Under the pieces are notes generated by a model. It saw nothing but the letters and a program-made list of their open reading frames with translations. It was not told the DNA's origin and searched no databases. Shown here piece by piece: positions 17,222 to 24,754 of a stretch of 55,190 bases of DNA. The stretch comes from Microvirga puerhi (GTDB lineage Bacteria > Pseudomonadota > Alphaproteobacteria > Rhizobiales > Beijerinckiaceae): contig NZ_JAIRBM010000027.1 in the NCBI RefSeq assembly GCF_020089865.1, forward strand, positions 1 to 55,190, read 5' to 3'. The position numbers and the translations under genes are program-made. Within the stretch, counting starts at the first letter, position 1; every line of letters begins with the position of its first letter.

Positions 17222-17671
17222 TTAGATGAGATGGCTACAGGCAGGAGCTCTAACAATCTCTAATGCAACTGGTTGCTTCGAATTCGTGAACTGCTCATCA
17301 ATACGTGTCTCGCCTCGCTTCACAGTCACTTTTGCATGGCTAATGTTGATATCGTATTTTGCGAGAATGATACTTTTCCACTTATACGCGGAGATATATT
17401 TTATGCAGACGGTTTTCTTACATCCATTGCCCTCTTGGGCACACGTCAGCCTATTTGTTTTTATGAAGTCAGATGAGTTTGACCTATTAAGTGCATAGCT
17501 TATCCGTTCCGCAATGATCTCTTCTGAATTCTCATAGTAATTTGTAATCAATCTATCCAATTCTGTTCCATCAGAACTAGTACTCACTATGGTATTAATC
17601 GGATTAATTGCACAGCAAGCTAAGGGGATTCCGAGCATTGGGATAATAACAAAACGTATTGCTCGGCTCAT
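17222..17671 (-). CDS. AT-rich putative lipoprotein, passenger of the insertion sequence
   Basis: The chosen ATG at 17671 gives 149 residues beginning with a lipoprotein signal MSRAIRFVIIPMLGIPLACC: basic N-terminus, hydrophobic core and lipobox L-A-C near residue 19. After it come INPINTIVSTSSDGTELDRLITNYYENSEEII and a strand-rich half with several cysteines (CAQEGNGCKKTVCIKY). No family is recognised. The gene is much more AT-rich than its neighbours, which points to foreign origin. It runs towards the transposase gene, with 14 bases between the two stops. The frame continues upstream to 17833, but that extension would bury the signal peptide. Envelope location is inferred from the lipobox only. 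Confidence 0.55.
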   Translation of the reverse strand: MSRAIRFVIIPMLGIPLACCAINPINTIVSTSSDGTELDRLITNYYENSEEIIAERISYALNRSNSSDFIKTNRLTCAQEGNGCKKTVCIKYISAYKWKSIILAKYDINISHAKVTVKRGETRIDEQFTNSKQPVALEIVRAPACSHLI

Positions 17672-17929
17672 CGGGTTAGGATCCACTCTGGTCTGGCTTA
17701 GGCCTTTGTGAGCCTGCCTCAACGCGTCACTCTTCCAACGTTCACCACTAGTTTCGACAGCGAGCCGGCCACACGTCAGCAAGAAATACTCTAGTTCAAC
17801 GAATGCAGGCTGATCAACGCGCTGGCCCGTCACCTTGAGCGTGTCGTGTTAGGCTGGAAGTCGGCTTAGGCCGCCCCTGCAACCCTGACCAGCCGGGCCG
17901 GCCAAAGCCGACCCGTCGCGCCCTCTGCC

Positions 17930-17981
17930 ACTGACATGTCTATTTGGCACAAACCGGGACATCTCTAACTTGCGTTGGCAG
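17930..17981 (-). repeat. Right-end repeats and tip of the insertion sequence
   Basis: Read on the minus strand, the copy ending at 17930 (TGCCAAATAGACATGTCAGT) and a weaker copy at 17974-17955 lie 25 bases apart, mirroring the left end. The outermost bases, TGGCAG at 17976-17981, complement the left tip. Confidence 0.6.
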
Positions 17982-17990
17982 CATCTGTAA
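17982..17990. repeat. Right copy of the 9-bp direct repeat
   Basis: CATCTGTAA follows the right tip directly and equals the sequence before the left tip at 15870-15878. Confidence 0.65.
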
Positions 17991-18055
17991 CTGGGTGGAT
18001 TCTATTCTGAAGTGCGAATTCCGTTGCAAACAAAGGGATTGCACCCGGAGGCTGA

Positions 18056-19161
18056 ATGACCCTACCCTACGCCCATCTGCGCCTGGCTGAACGACGCGAG
18101 ATTGCCCGCCTGCACGCAGCCAAGATTCCCGTCGGTGTGATCGCCGAGGCCTGCAGCGGCATCGTTCGACCATCTACCGCGAGATCAAGCGGAACTGGTT
18201 TCACGATGAGGAGCCGGTGTATCGCTGCTATTTCCATGTGGCTGCCGATATGCAGGCCCTGGCCCGGCGGCAGCGCCAGAGCAAGCTCTCTCGCAAACCT
18301 GCTCTGGCCGTCTATGTGATCGACCGCCTCAAGGCGGCTTGGTCGCCAGAACAGATCGCCGGTCGGATGCGTCGGAGATACGCAGCCGAGCGCCTGTCGC
18401 CGGAGACGATCTACCAGTTCGTCTACAGCGCTCAGGGGCAGCATCTTGGTCCGTTTCGGCATCTGCCGATGGCGCGGCGGCGGCGGCGGGCCCGTTTCCA
18501 GCGCAAGCCGGGCGGGTTCTCGATTCCAGCCGCGCATACGATCGAGAGGCGCCCGCCGGAGATTGCATCCCGCAGCAGTTTTGGCCACTGGGAAGGTGAC
18601 CTCATGGCGTTCTGGCAGGAGCTGGGCAAACACAACCTGACCTCGCTGGTGGAGCGCCAGAGCCGCTACACGATCCTGATCCGCAACCCGGATCGCCACT
18701 CGACCGGCGTCATGACCGGCGTAATCGAGAAGCTGCAAGTTTTGCCGGCGACGGCCCGGCCATCGATCACGTCTGATCGCGGCACGGAGTTCGCCTTTTA
18801 CCCGCTGCTGAAGCAGCAGCTCGGCATGGACAGCTACTTCTGCAAGCCGCAGGCGCCCTGGCAGAAAGGCTCGGTCGAGAACGCCCATGGCCGGGTGCGG
18901 CGGTTCCTGTCGCGGGACACGGACATTGCCGCGTTGCCCGAGGAGGCGCTGCTTGAGATCTGTGGCCGGCTCAATGCGACCCCGCGCAAATGCCTGGGCT
19001 ATCGCACGCCGCAAGAGGTCCTGATGAGCTCTCTGGATCCAGGGCTGCCGGGGCTGTGCAATCCTGACCAGCTGTGCGGGGTTATGAGAACACCGTTGGC
19101 GCCATACGACAATGACTATACTGGTGACATCTCTAACGGGGCCAAGCAGAGACTTGCCTAA
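18056..19161 (+). pseudogene. IS30-family transposase, single frameshift
   Basis: The start frame (18056 to about 18155) encodes the N-terminal helix-turn-helix, LRLAERREIARLHAAKIPVGVIAEAC. The expected RHRSTIYREIKRNWFH continues in another frame, so about one base was lost near 18155. The second frame runs to 19161 with the IS30 DDE core: FGHWEGDLM (Asp), PSITSDRGTEFA (Asp) and KGSVENAHGRVRRFL (Glu), and RLNATPRKCLGYRTPQEV at the usual C-terminus. The extra 40 or so residues beyond that suggest the original stop region was altered. A bypass by programmed frameshifting is conceivable, but this site is not where IS30 elements do it. Inverted ends could not be fixed with confidence. Confidence 0.82.
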
Positions 19162-19371
19162 TAAGTTCTGACAGTTATAACATATAGTTATAGTGCTGGA
19201 GTTGGGCGATCCTGGTCCGAGCGGAAAGCCTAGATCTACTCACAATCTGTACCGCCGAGAGTACCGGGAGCTTCCCTAGCGCGCTCTGTCGCCAATTCGG
19301 TATGGACCTTGCCGTAGAGCTGCATCGGTAAACTCCTATCACACATTGTAAGGCAGCATAGAAACGAAATG

Positions 19372-19413
19372 TTGCCATTTGGCATTAATTTGAGTATAAA
19401 CTGCCATATGGGA
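19372..19413 (+). promoter_or_regulatory. Toxin-antitoxin promoter with two operator repeats
   Basis: TTGCCA at 19372-19377 and TATAAA at 19395-19400 are 17 bases apart, a good -35/-10 pair. The near-palindrome TGCCATTTGGCA (19373-19384) covers the -35, and a second copy, TGCCATATGGGA (19402-19413), covers the transcript start. Autorepression by the Xre-type antitoxin at these sites is the expected arrangement. Confidence 0.55.
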
Positions 19414-19422
19414 GAGATCGCC

Positions 19423-19836
19423 ATGGCTGCCTTACTGCCCCTTGATACTGCCCGTAGGGAATTCCGGCCCGCGCCGATTACCGACGATGAGGCCGCAGCG
19501 ATGTTTCGCGCAACAGTCAATCTGTTTAGCCTGTGGGGCCTCACAGATGAAGAGGCGGCTACCCTGCTCGATTTACCGGTGCGAACCTATCGGCGATGGA
19601 AGGCTGGAGACATCGGGCGCATTGATCGCGATGGCAAGGCTCGGCTGTCCAACCTGATGGGCATCCATAAAGCTTTACGGATTATCTTCCGGGAACCGCA
19701 GCGCGGTTACGTCTGGATCAAGGCTCCCAATTCCGCATTCGCGAACAGGTCGGCCCTTGAGGTGATGCTGGGTGGCGAACTCACTGACCTGATGCGCGTT
19801 CGCCGCTACCTGGACGCTGAGCGGGGTACTTGGTGA
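19423..19836 (+). CDS. Xre/MbcA/ParS-type antitoxin
   Basis: The 137-residue protein has an N-terminal helix-turn-helix-like part (FSLWGLTDEEAATLLDLPVRTYRRWKAG) and the C-terminal toxin-binding DUF2384 region (LMGIHKALRIIF, then YVWIKAPNSAFANRSALEVMLGGELTDLMRVRRYLDAERG). In this family the C-terminus plugs the active site of the RES toxin, and the complex represses the operon. ATG 19423 follows GGAGAG and lies about 16 bases after the predicted transcript start. The stop overlaps the toxin GTG by four bases. Confidence 0.9.
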   Translation: MAALLPLDTARREFRPAPITDDEAAAMFRATVNLFSLWGLTDEEAATLLDLPVRTYRRWKAGDIGRIDRDGKARLSNLMGIHKALRIIFREPQRGYVWIKAPNSAFANRSALEVMLGGELTDLMRVRRYLDAERGTW

Positions 19837-20543
19837 TCGATTTCAGTGCGATCTCCGTCTCCGCGATCGATTGGCGCGGAGCGGTTCGGATCATACGAAG
19901 TGTTTTTCCGCCCATCGATCTCTTCGAAGACATCGCGGACCCGGCTGATTGGCCCCTCATCATCTCCGCGGAGCAAAAGACAAATCCACGCTTGATGGAG
20001 ACTATTGGCAATCTCGATCTAGTGCCCGAAACGCGACGCATCGCCGGTCCTGGGGCGAGTTATCTTATGGCACCTTTCACCCACGTGAGCACTGATCGAC
20101 CAAATCGATTCAGCGATGGTACATTCGGAGTTCTTTACGTGGGCAATTCTTTTGAGGTCGCCCTGTTCGAAACAATTCACCATCATGGACAGTTCATGGC
20201 CCGCACCAACGAACCGGCTGGGTGGACGTCCCAATTTCGAGAGATCGTGCTCGACGTGAGTGCGCGATTGCATGATCTGCGAAGTCAGGCTGGCTCATGG
20301 GGACTTCTCCTGCCAGACAATTACGAGGCCAGCCAAGCATTGGGTTTCCGCCTTCGCGCTACGGGCTCGGATGGGGTTGTCTATCCAAGCGTCCGCTATC
20401 CAGATGGTGAGTGCGTCGGCGTGTTTTATCCAGACCGCGCCGCAAACCCCATTCAGGGTCGGCACCTCGACTATCACTGGAATGGTACAACCGTTGATCT
20501 CTACCGTGATGCCAATACCGGCCAAGTCTACCGGATTGTGTGA
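19833..20543 (+). CDS. RES-domain toxin
   Basis: The 236-residue protein carries the three residues that name the RES domain: R in RIIRSVFPP (near 19), E in VALFETIHHHG (near 112) and S in GVVYPSVRYPDG (near 188). The fold is related to ADP-ribosyltransferases. Studied members (MbcT, ParT and related toxins) either degrade NAD+ or modify a host enzyme; the sequence does not tell which. The GTG at 19833 overlaps the antitoxin stop (GTGA), so toxin synthesis depends on antitoxin translation. Both genes look intact, unlike the transposases nearby. Confidence 0.9.
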   Translation: MIDFSAISVSAIDWRGAVRIIRSVFPPIDLFEDIADPADWPLIISAEQKTNPRLMETIGNLDLVPETRRIAGPGASYLMAPFTHVSTDRPNRFSDGTFGVLYVGNSFEVALFETIHHHGQFMARTNEPAGWTSQFREIVLDVSARLHDLRSQAGSWGLLLPDNYEASQALGFRLRATGSDGVVYPSVRYPDGECVGVFYPDRAANPIQGRHLDYHWNGTTVDLYRDANTGQVYRIV

Positions 20544-20967
20544 CGCGCCAGGGAACCGGGCTCCAAGACGTTTGCCCTCGCGATGACTGGCGCGATTGTC
20601 GTGCCTGTGGATGATGAATGGCTGTTAGGACATCAAGGGCACAAAAAAAGCGCGTGCGTCATTCGAATAGCCCATAAGCACCCCTGTCCTGTTCCATGCC
20701 GCTCATCATGGATTGCATAAGTGCCGCTGGAGTTCGTCTCTCCCCAACGCGATTTAGATCTCCTCCTCCATTGCGGCCTTGCGAAGGCTTCTTCCCACAA
20801 CTCAGTCACTGTTGGACCCGCTCCCGTATAGCTGCGCGCGAGTTCGCTCTCGTCAGTGACCAACGGCTTTCCGATATCGGCACCCTTCGTGACGAGATTG
20901 TTAACAGCGCGCCTACTATGAGCAGAGAGACAATAGAGGCAGTAGGACTGAATTGGACAATGTGACC
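20544..20967. other. Gene-poor stretch of 424 bases
   Basis: No convincing gene was found. A 76-codon minus-strand frame (20633-20863) has neither a recognisable family nor a clear ribosome site. Confidence 0.4.
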
Positions 20968-21315
20968 ATGGCCCGAGGGTCTGAACGCCCTGAAGATGCT
21001 GAGGGTCTGGCGATCAAGGTCCTGAACCACATCGTCGCCGATCTCGACCGGATGATTCAGTTCCTTAATGTGACCGGTCTGCAGCCCGAGACAATCAGGG
21101 CTTCAGCCAAGTCGCCGCTCTTCCTGCTAGGTGTGCTGGACTATGTGTCAAAGGACGACGAGTTGCTGGAGACCATTCATCAGGAGTTGGGGATCAGGCC
21201 GGCTGCTATTCTGATGGCGGCCGTTCATCTCACGCCAGAGCCGGAAACCAAACCTCCCTCGGAGAAGCCTGCCCGGACTGCATTGGCCTTGCCGCGGCGA
21301 TCCCTGTACAGGTGA
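20968..21315 (+). CDS. DUF3572 family protein
   Basis: This protein of 115 residues matches DUF3572, a small helical family of alphaproteobacteria: EDAEGLAIKVLNHIVADLDRMIQFLNVTGLQPETIRASAKSPLFLLGVLDYVSKDDELLETI. The function is unknown. The C-terminal 30 residues, proline-rich and ending ALPRRSLYR, are atypical and stop exactly where an IS6-type transposase stub begins, so the end of the gene may have been replaced by that insertion. The ATG at 20968 matches the usual family start; the frame is open a little further upstream. Confidence 0.7.
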   Translation: MARGSERPEDAEGLAIKVLNHIVADLDRMIQFLNVTGLQPETIRASAKSPLFLLGVLDYVSKDDELLETIHQELGIRPAAILMAAVHLTPEPETKPPSEKPARTALALPRRSLYR

Positions 21316-21540
21316 TCCAAGAATTACAAGGGCCTCCTCGCCCGCCGTTATCTCAACAATCGTATCGAATAGGATCATCGCGCTATTAAGCGGCGGGTTC
21401 GGTCGATGCTCGGGTTCAATTCGATGGCATTCGCTCAGGGGATCCTGGACGACATCAAACTAGCGCGCATGGTGCGGAAAGGACAGGCGAACTGGGCCGG
21501 AAGTCCGCAGCCCACGCTCGCAGAGCAGTTCGAAGCATAG
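21316..21540 (+). pseudogene. IS6-type transposase C-terminal fragment with internal stop
   Basis: The plus frame reads NYKGLLARRYLNNRIE, a TAG stop at 21370-21372, then DHRAIKRRVRSMLGFNSMA, and ends TLAEQFEA at 21538-21540. This is the well-known C-terminus of IS6/IS26-group transposases (R-Y-x-N-N-x-x-E-Q-D-H-R-x-I-K-R-R-x-R-x-M-L-G-F); the stop replaces the usual Q of EQDHR. The N-terminal two thirds are absent. It differs in sequence from the intact IS6 copy at 30 kb. Confidence 0.75.
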
Positions 21541-21651
21541 GTGTTTTCAACGCCATTTTCGGTCATCGCGGCAGCGCTAAGTCTCCGAAGCAACCGGTCA
21601 GGGCGAACTCCACGATATAGGCACGTGAAAACCGAGTTTGAGACAGAACCC

Positions 21652-22164
21652 TCAAAAGATGTCTGGTTCGGTTGCGGCATTCCCGTTCAACCAGCAACGC
21701 ATCCATTCAGCGAGAGCGGTGTTTTCTTCCGCGATAAGATTTTGATCAAATTGACGGATCTTGCGCTTATTCCGGAACCGGCCTCGGATTTCCTCGAGTC
21801 CTGGATGGTCAACCGGTGCTCCTTTTCGCCACTTATCAACGATGTCCATTACTTCATTACTGACAACGATCCGTGCCTCCTCTCGAGTGAGCGAGTGTAG
21901 TCTCATTAACCGCTCGTAGTCGGTTCTCGCGTGGCGCGCAAAATTGGTCGTTAAGAAACTCGCCTTTTCGGAAAGCCGGCCGAAATGGCTCCGATCTCTG
22001 GCACGCCTGACGATCTTCCGCCGTGCATTCGATGGGCATCCGGGATACATCGCACGAAGATAAATCCGCAGTTGCTCGGCAAATTTATCGAGCATTTCTT
22101 CCGTCACTCCGTCATCGACGATATACTTCTTTCGCCGTTTCGTATGGTTGTCCTCGTGATCCAT
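21652..22164 (-). CDS. Hypothetical protein, probably DUF2293
   Basis: The 170-residue basic protein has a stretch, FLTTNFARHARTDYERLMRLHSLTREEARIVVSNEVMDIVDKW, that resembles the C-terminal half of DUF2293, where V-R-H-x-x-T-D-Y-x-x-L-L is conserved. The N-terminal part (EEMLDKFAEQLRIYLRAMYPGCPSNARRKIVRRARDRSHFGRLSEKA) fits the same family less clearly. The function is unknown. Base composition is lower in GC than the neighbouring catabolic operon. It stands alone at the right edge of the mobile island. Confidence 0.5.
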   Translation of the reverse strand: MDHEDNHTKRRKKYIVDDGVTEEMLDKFAEQLRIYLRAMYPGCPSNARRKIVRRARDRSHFGRLSEKASFLTTNFARHARTDYERLMRLHSLTREEARIVVSNEVMDIVDKWRKGAPVDHPGLEEIRGRFRNKRKIRQFDQNLIAEENTALAEWMRCWLNGNAATEPDIF

Positions 22165-22660
22165 TTTCCTTCAACATTCGTCTGGCAACCGCCTTCGCCT
22201 TAGTCGTTGATAGGCTGCATGTCGGATTGAGGGAAGCGATCATCGTTGGCACGCCTTCGCCAAGGTTGCGCTCTCAAGTCCGTCGTTGGAGATCGCGGCC
22301 ATGTTCCGAGTAAGTATCGCCGCGCATGCGTTGCTGAATAAGTTTCGGACAAGCTTGGCCGCCTAGGTGTGAGCGGGAGGACATCAAGTGCGCCCTTTAG
22401 AGGGCCGAGTACGAAGATGACCGTAGCGAGCTAGGCCTGGATCTTGATCGTGGCGATCGAGCCAGATCGCCGCGACTGGCGGCCTTGGCTGCCAAACTTG
22501 GGGACGAGGACGGGCAAGCTTAGTCGGTTCCGGGTTCCCTGGGACGCCAGGATGTCTTTGCAAACGATTGCCATGAAGCCCGATCGATCGATGCCCGCAT
22601 AGTCGAAGTGACCGCAAGGCTGCGTCAGAGCGGGACATCATTGCGTTCCGATAACCAAGT
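22165..22660. other. 496 bases without a supported gene
   Basis: On the minus strand one short frame reads CGHFDYAGIDRSGFMAIV, without recognised kinship. The stretch marks the junction between the mobile island and the high-GC catabolic operon. Confidence 0.4.
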
Positions 22661-24694
22661 TCAGACATCCTTCCCAAAAAGCCCGCAGACGGCCGCGACG
22701 ATCCTTTCCTGGGAGGGGATGACCGCGGACTCGAGCCGATCATTGAACGGCATGGGCACATCTAAGGAGGCGACCCGCGTCACGGGAGCATCGAGCCAGT
22801 CGAACGCATGCTCGTTGATGAGGGCTGCGACCTCGGCGCCGAATCCCCCCGTGAGACATGCCTCGTGGACGATTACGGCCCGGTTGGTCCGCCTGACGGA
22901 ATCGAGGATCGTGTCCACATCGAGCGGCCGGATCGTCCTGGGATCGATGACCTCCGCGCTGATGCCCTGACGTTCGAGCTCGACCGCGGCTGACAGCGCC
23001 TTCGAGACCATCACCTGCGTGGCGATGATCGTCACGTCCGTCCCCGGTCGCCGTATCGCTGCCTTCCCGATCGGGATCGCGTAACTCTCCTCTGGAACCG
23101 GTCCCGATTTGCCGAGGTAGAGCATCTTGTGCTCGAGAAAGATCACGGGATTGTCGTCACGGATCGCAGCCGTGAGCAATCCCTTGGCGTCGTAGGGCGT
23201 GGAGGGCGCGATGACGACCAACCCGGGCACATGCGAGAACCACGCCTCGAGACTCTGGCTGTGTTGGGCCGCCAGTCGGATGCCGCCACCTTGCGGCCCC
23301 CTGATGACGAGGGGCACCCTGGCATGGCCGCCGTTCATGAATCGGAACTTCGCCGCCTGGTTGACGATCATGTCCATCATCAGGGTCACGAAGTCGAAGA
23401 TCTGGACCTCGACGATCGGGCGCATACCCGCGATGGCCGCTCCGACGCCCGCCCCGCAGAAGGTCGATTCCGATATGGGCGTGTCGCGGATGCGATCGTG
23501 TCCGAACCGTTCGACGAGTCCCTTCGTCACTTGGAAGATGCCGCCGGTTTCGGCGATGTCCTCGCCCATCATGAACACGGCGGGATCCCGCTCCATCTCC
23601 TGGCGAATGGCCTCGTTGAGGGCTTCGGGAAACGTCAGTTCACGCGCGCCTTGGGATCTCGGCTCGGGATGTGGCCAATGCGGCACGTAGACGGCCCTCG
23701 ACAGAATTTGCGGGTCCGGTTCCGGACTTCCCGCGGCAAAGGCAACCGCAGCCGCGATCTCCTCGGCCACTTCCTCCCTGATGGACGCTATCGTAGCCGC
23801 CGGAATCCCGGCTTCCATGCGCATCCGCTCCTCGAGCCGGATCAGGGGATCCCGCGCCATCCAGGCCTTCATTTCCTCATCGGTGCGCGGTTCCCTCAAA
23901 TTGGCGCGCATGCTGTGCGGACCCCAGCGCCAGGTCATGGCCTCGACGATGCTCGGGCCCTCCCCGGCCCTCGCGCGCTCGATCGCGTCGCCGACGACAC
24001 GGTAGACCTCGACCGCATCGTTCCCGTCGATGACGGTCCCCGGGATGCCGTAGCCCCCGGCACGCATCGCGATCTGGTCGACCGAGGTCGTCCGCCTGAA
24101 CGGCGTGTTCAGGGCGTATTGGTTGTTCTCGCAGACGAAGACCATCGGCAGCTTCCATACCGCCGCGAGGTTCACGGATTCGTGGAAGACACCTTGGTTG
24201 GCGGCCCCGTCGCCGAAGAAGGCGATCGATACCTGAGCGCTGCCGGTCAGTTTCGCCGCGAGCGCCGCCCCGGTCCCCAGCGGCATCGTGGCCCCCACGA
24301 TCCCGTTCGCTCCGAGGATGTTGAGGTCGAGATCGGCGATGTGCATCGAGCCGCCCAGACCGCCGCAATAGCCGGTCTCCTTGCCCATCAATTCGGCCAT
24401 CATCCGATCGAGGCTGGCGCCCTTGGCGATGCAGTGACCGTGTCCGCGATGATAGCTCCCGATGAAGTCGTCCCGACCGAGATGCTGGCATGTGCCGGCC
24501 GCAATGGCCTCCTCTCCAGCGTAGCTGTGCGCCGTGCCCTTGATGACGCCGGCCTTGAACAGCTCGGTTGCCCTCTCCTCGAAGAGGCGGATCCGGACCA
24601 TGCCACGGAAGAGTTCGAGCATCGTTTCGGGCGCAGCACCGAAATTTGCGCTCGGCCCTGTCATAGCCGGACGGATGGGCGCGTGGAGGGTCAA
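22661..24694 (-). CDS. Fused alpha-beta TPP-dependent 2-oxoacid/acetoin-type dehydrogenase E1
   Basis: One 677-residue chain joins E1 alpha (about 1-330) and E1 beta (about 345-677). The alpha half has YRGHGHCIAKG-type histidines near 85 and the thiamine motif GDGAANQGVFHESVNLAAVWKLP...ENN near 165-195. The beta half has MGEDIAETGGIFQVTKGL, DTPISESTFCGAGVGAAIAGMRPIVEVQIFDF, RGPQGGGIRLAAQHSQS and a transketolase C domain with IDPRTIRPLD. Such E1s decarboxylate a 2-oxoacid or cleave acetoin and hand the acyl group to an E2; no E2 or E3 is in this window. The TTG at 24694 has GGAGAAG at a good distance; ATG 24664 lacks a ribosome site. It is the last gene of the minus-strand operon, behind a hairpin. 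Confidence 0.85.
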   Translation of the reverse strand: MTLHAPIRPAMTGPSANFGAAPETMLELFRGMVRIRLFEERATELFKAGVIKGTAHSYAGEEAIAAGTCQHLGRDDFIGSYHRGHGHCIAKGASLDRMMAELMGKETGYCGGLGGSMHIADLDLNILGANGIVGATMPLGTGAALAAKLTGSAQVSIAFFGDGAANQGVFHESVNLAAVWKLPMVFVCENNQYALNTPFRRTTSVDQIAMRAGGYGIPGTVIDGNDAVEVYRVVGDAIERARAGEGPSIVEAMTWRWGPHSMRANLREPRTDEEMKAWMARDPLIRLEERMRMEAGIPAATIASIREEVAEEIAAAVAFAAGSPEPDPQILSRAVYVPHWPHPEPRSQGARELTFPEALNEAIRQEMERDPAVFMMGEDIAETGGIFQVTKGLVERFGHDRIRDTPISESTFCGAGVGAAIAGMRPIVEVQIFDFVTLMMDMIVNQAAKFRFMNGGHARVPLVIRGPQGGGIRLAAQHSQSLEAWFSHVPGLVVIAPSTPYDAKGLLTAAIRDDNPVIFLEHKMLYLGKSGPVPEESYAIPIGKAAIRRPGTDVTIIATQVMVSKALSAAVELERQGISAEVIDPRTIRPLDVDTILDSVRRTNRAVIVHEACLTGGFGAEVAALINEHAFDWLDAPVTRVASLDVPMPFNDRLESAVIPSQERIVAAVCGLFGKDV

Positions 24695-24721
24695 CGGTCT
24701 TCTCCGATCTGGGAAATGGAA

Positions 24722-24744
24722 GGGGCGGGTTGCTGACCCGCCCC
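24722..24744 (-). terminator. Strong hairpin between MFS and E1 genes
   Basis: GGGGCGGGT and ACCCGCCCC form a perfect nine-pair stem with the five-base loop TGCTG (plus-strand reading). On the minus strand it is followed by TTCCATTT, a poor T tract. It may be an attenuator or RNA-stabilising element inside the operon rather than a full terminator. Confidence 0.5.
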
Positions 24745-24754
24745 TGTCGCGTTG

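Larger units (their letters stand above)
15879..17981 (+). mobile_element. ISNCY/IS1202-like insertion sequence, 2.1 kb, with passenger gene
   Basis: The boundaries are inferred from inverted tips CTGCCA/TGGCAG, 9-bp flanking direct repeats, and two related 20-base repeats at each end. On the left these are TGCCATATACAAATGTCAGT at 15880 and TGCCATTTAGAGATGTCAGT at 15904. On the right, read in reverse, they are TGCCAAATAGACATGTCAGT (17949 down to 17930) and a weaker copy at 17974-17955. The first three match each other at 17 of 20 positions; the fourth matches the 15904 copy at 14 of 20. Inside are a broken transposase gene and, on the opposite strand, an AT-rich lipoprotein gene. The element can no longer move on its own. 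Confidence 0.6.

Noticed and set aside
19236..19325. 29-codon minus-strand ORF behind AGGAG (MQLYGKVHTELATERAREAP)
   Set aside because: The ribosome site is good, but the peptide is too short and unlike any known small protein; possibly the start of a deleted gene.
23129..24736. 535-codon plus-strand frame opposite the E1 gene
   Set aside because: Composition (strings of Asp, His and Arg) is that of antisense to a GC-rich gene; no motif or ribosome site.
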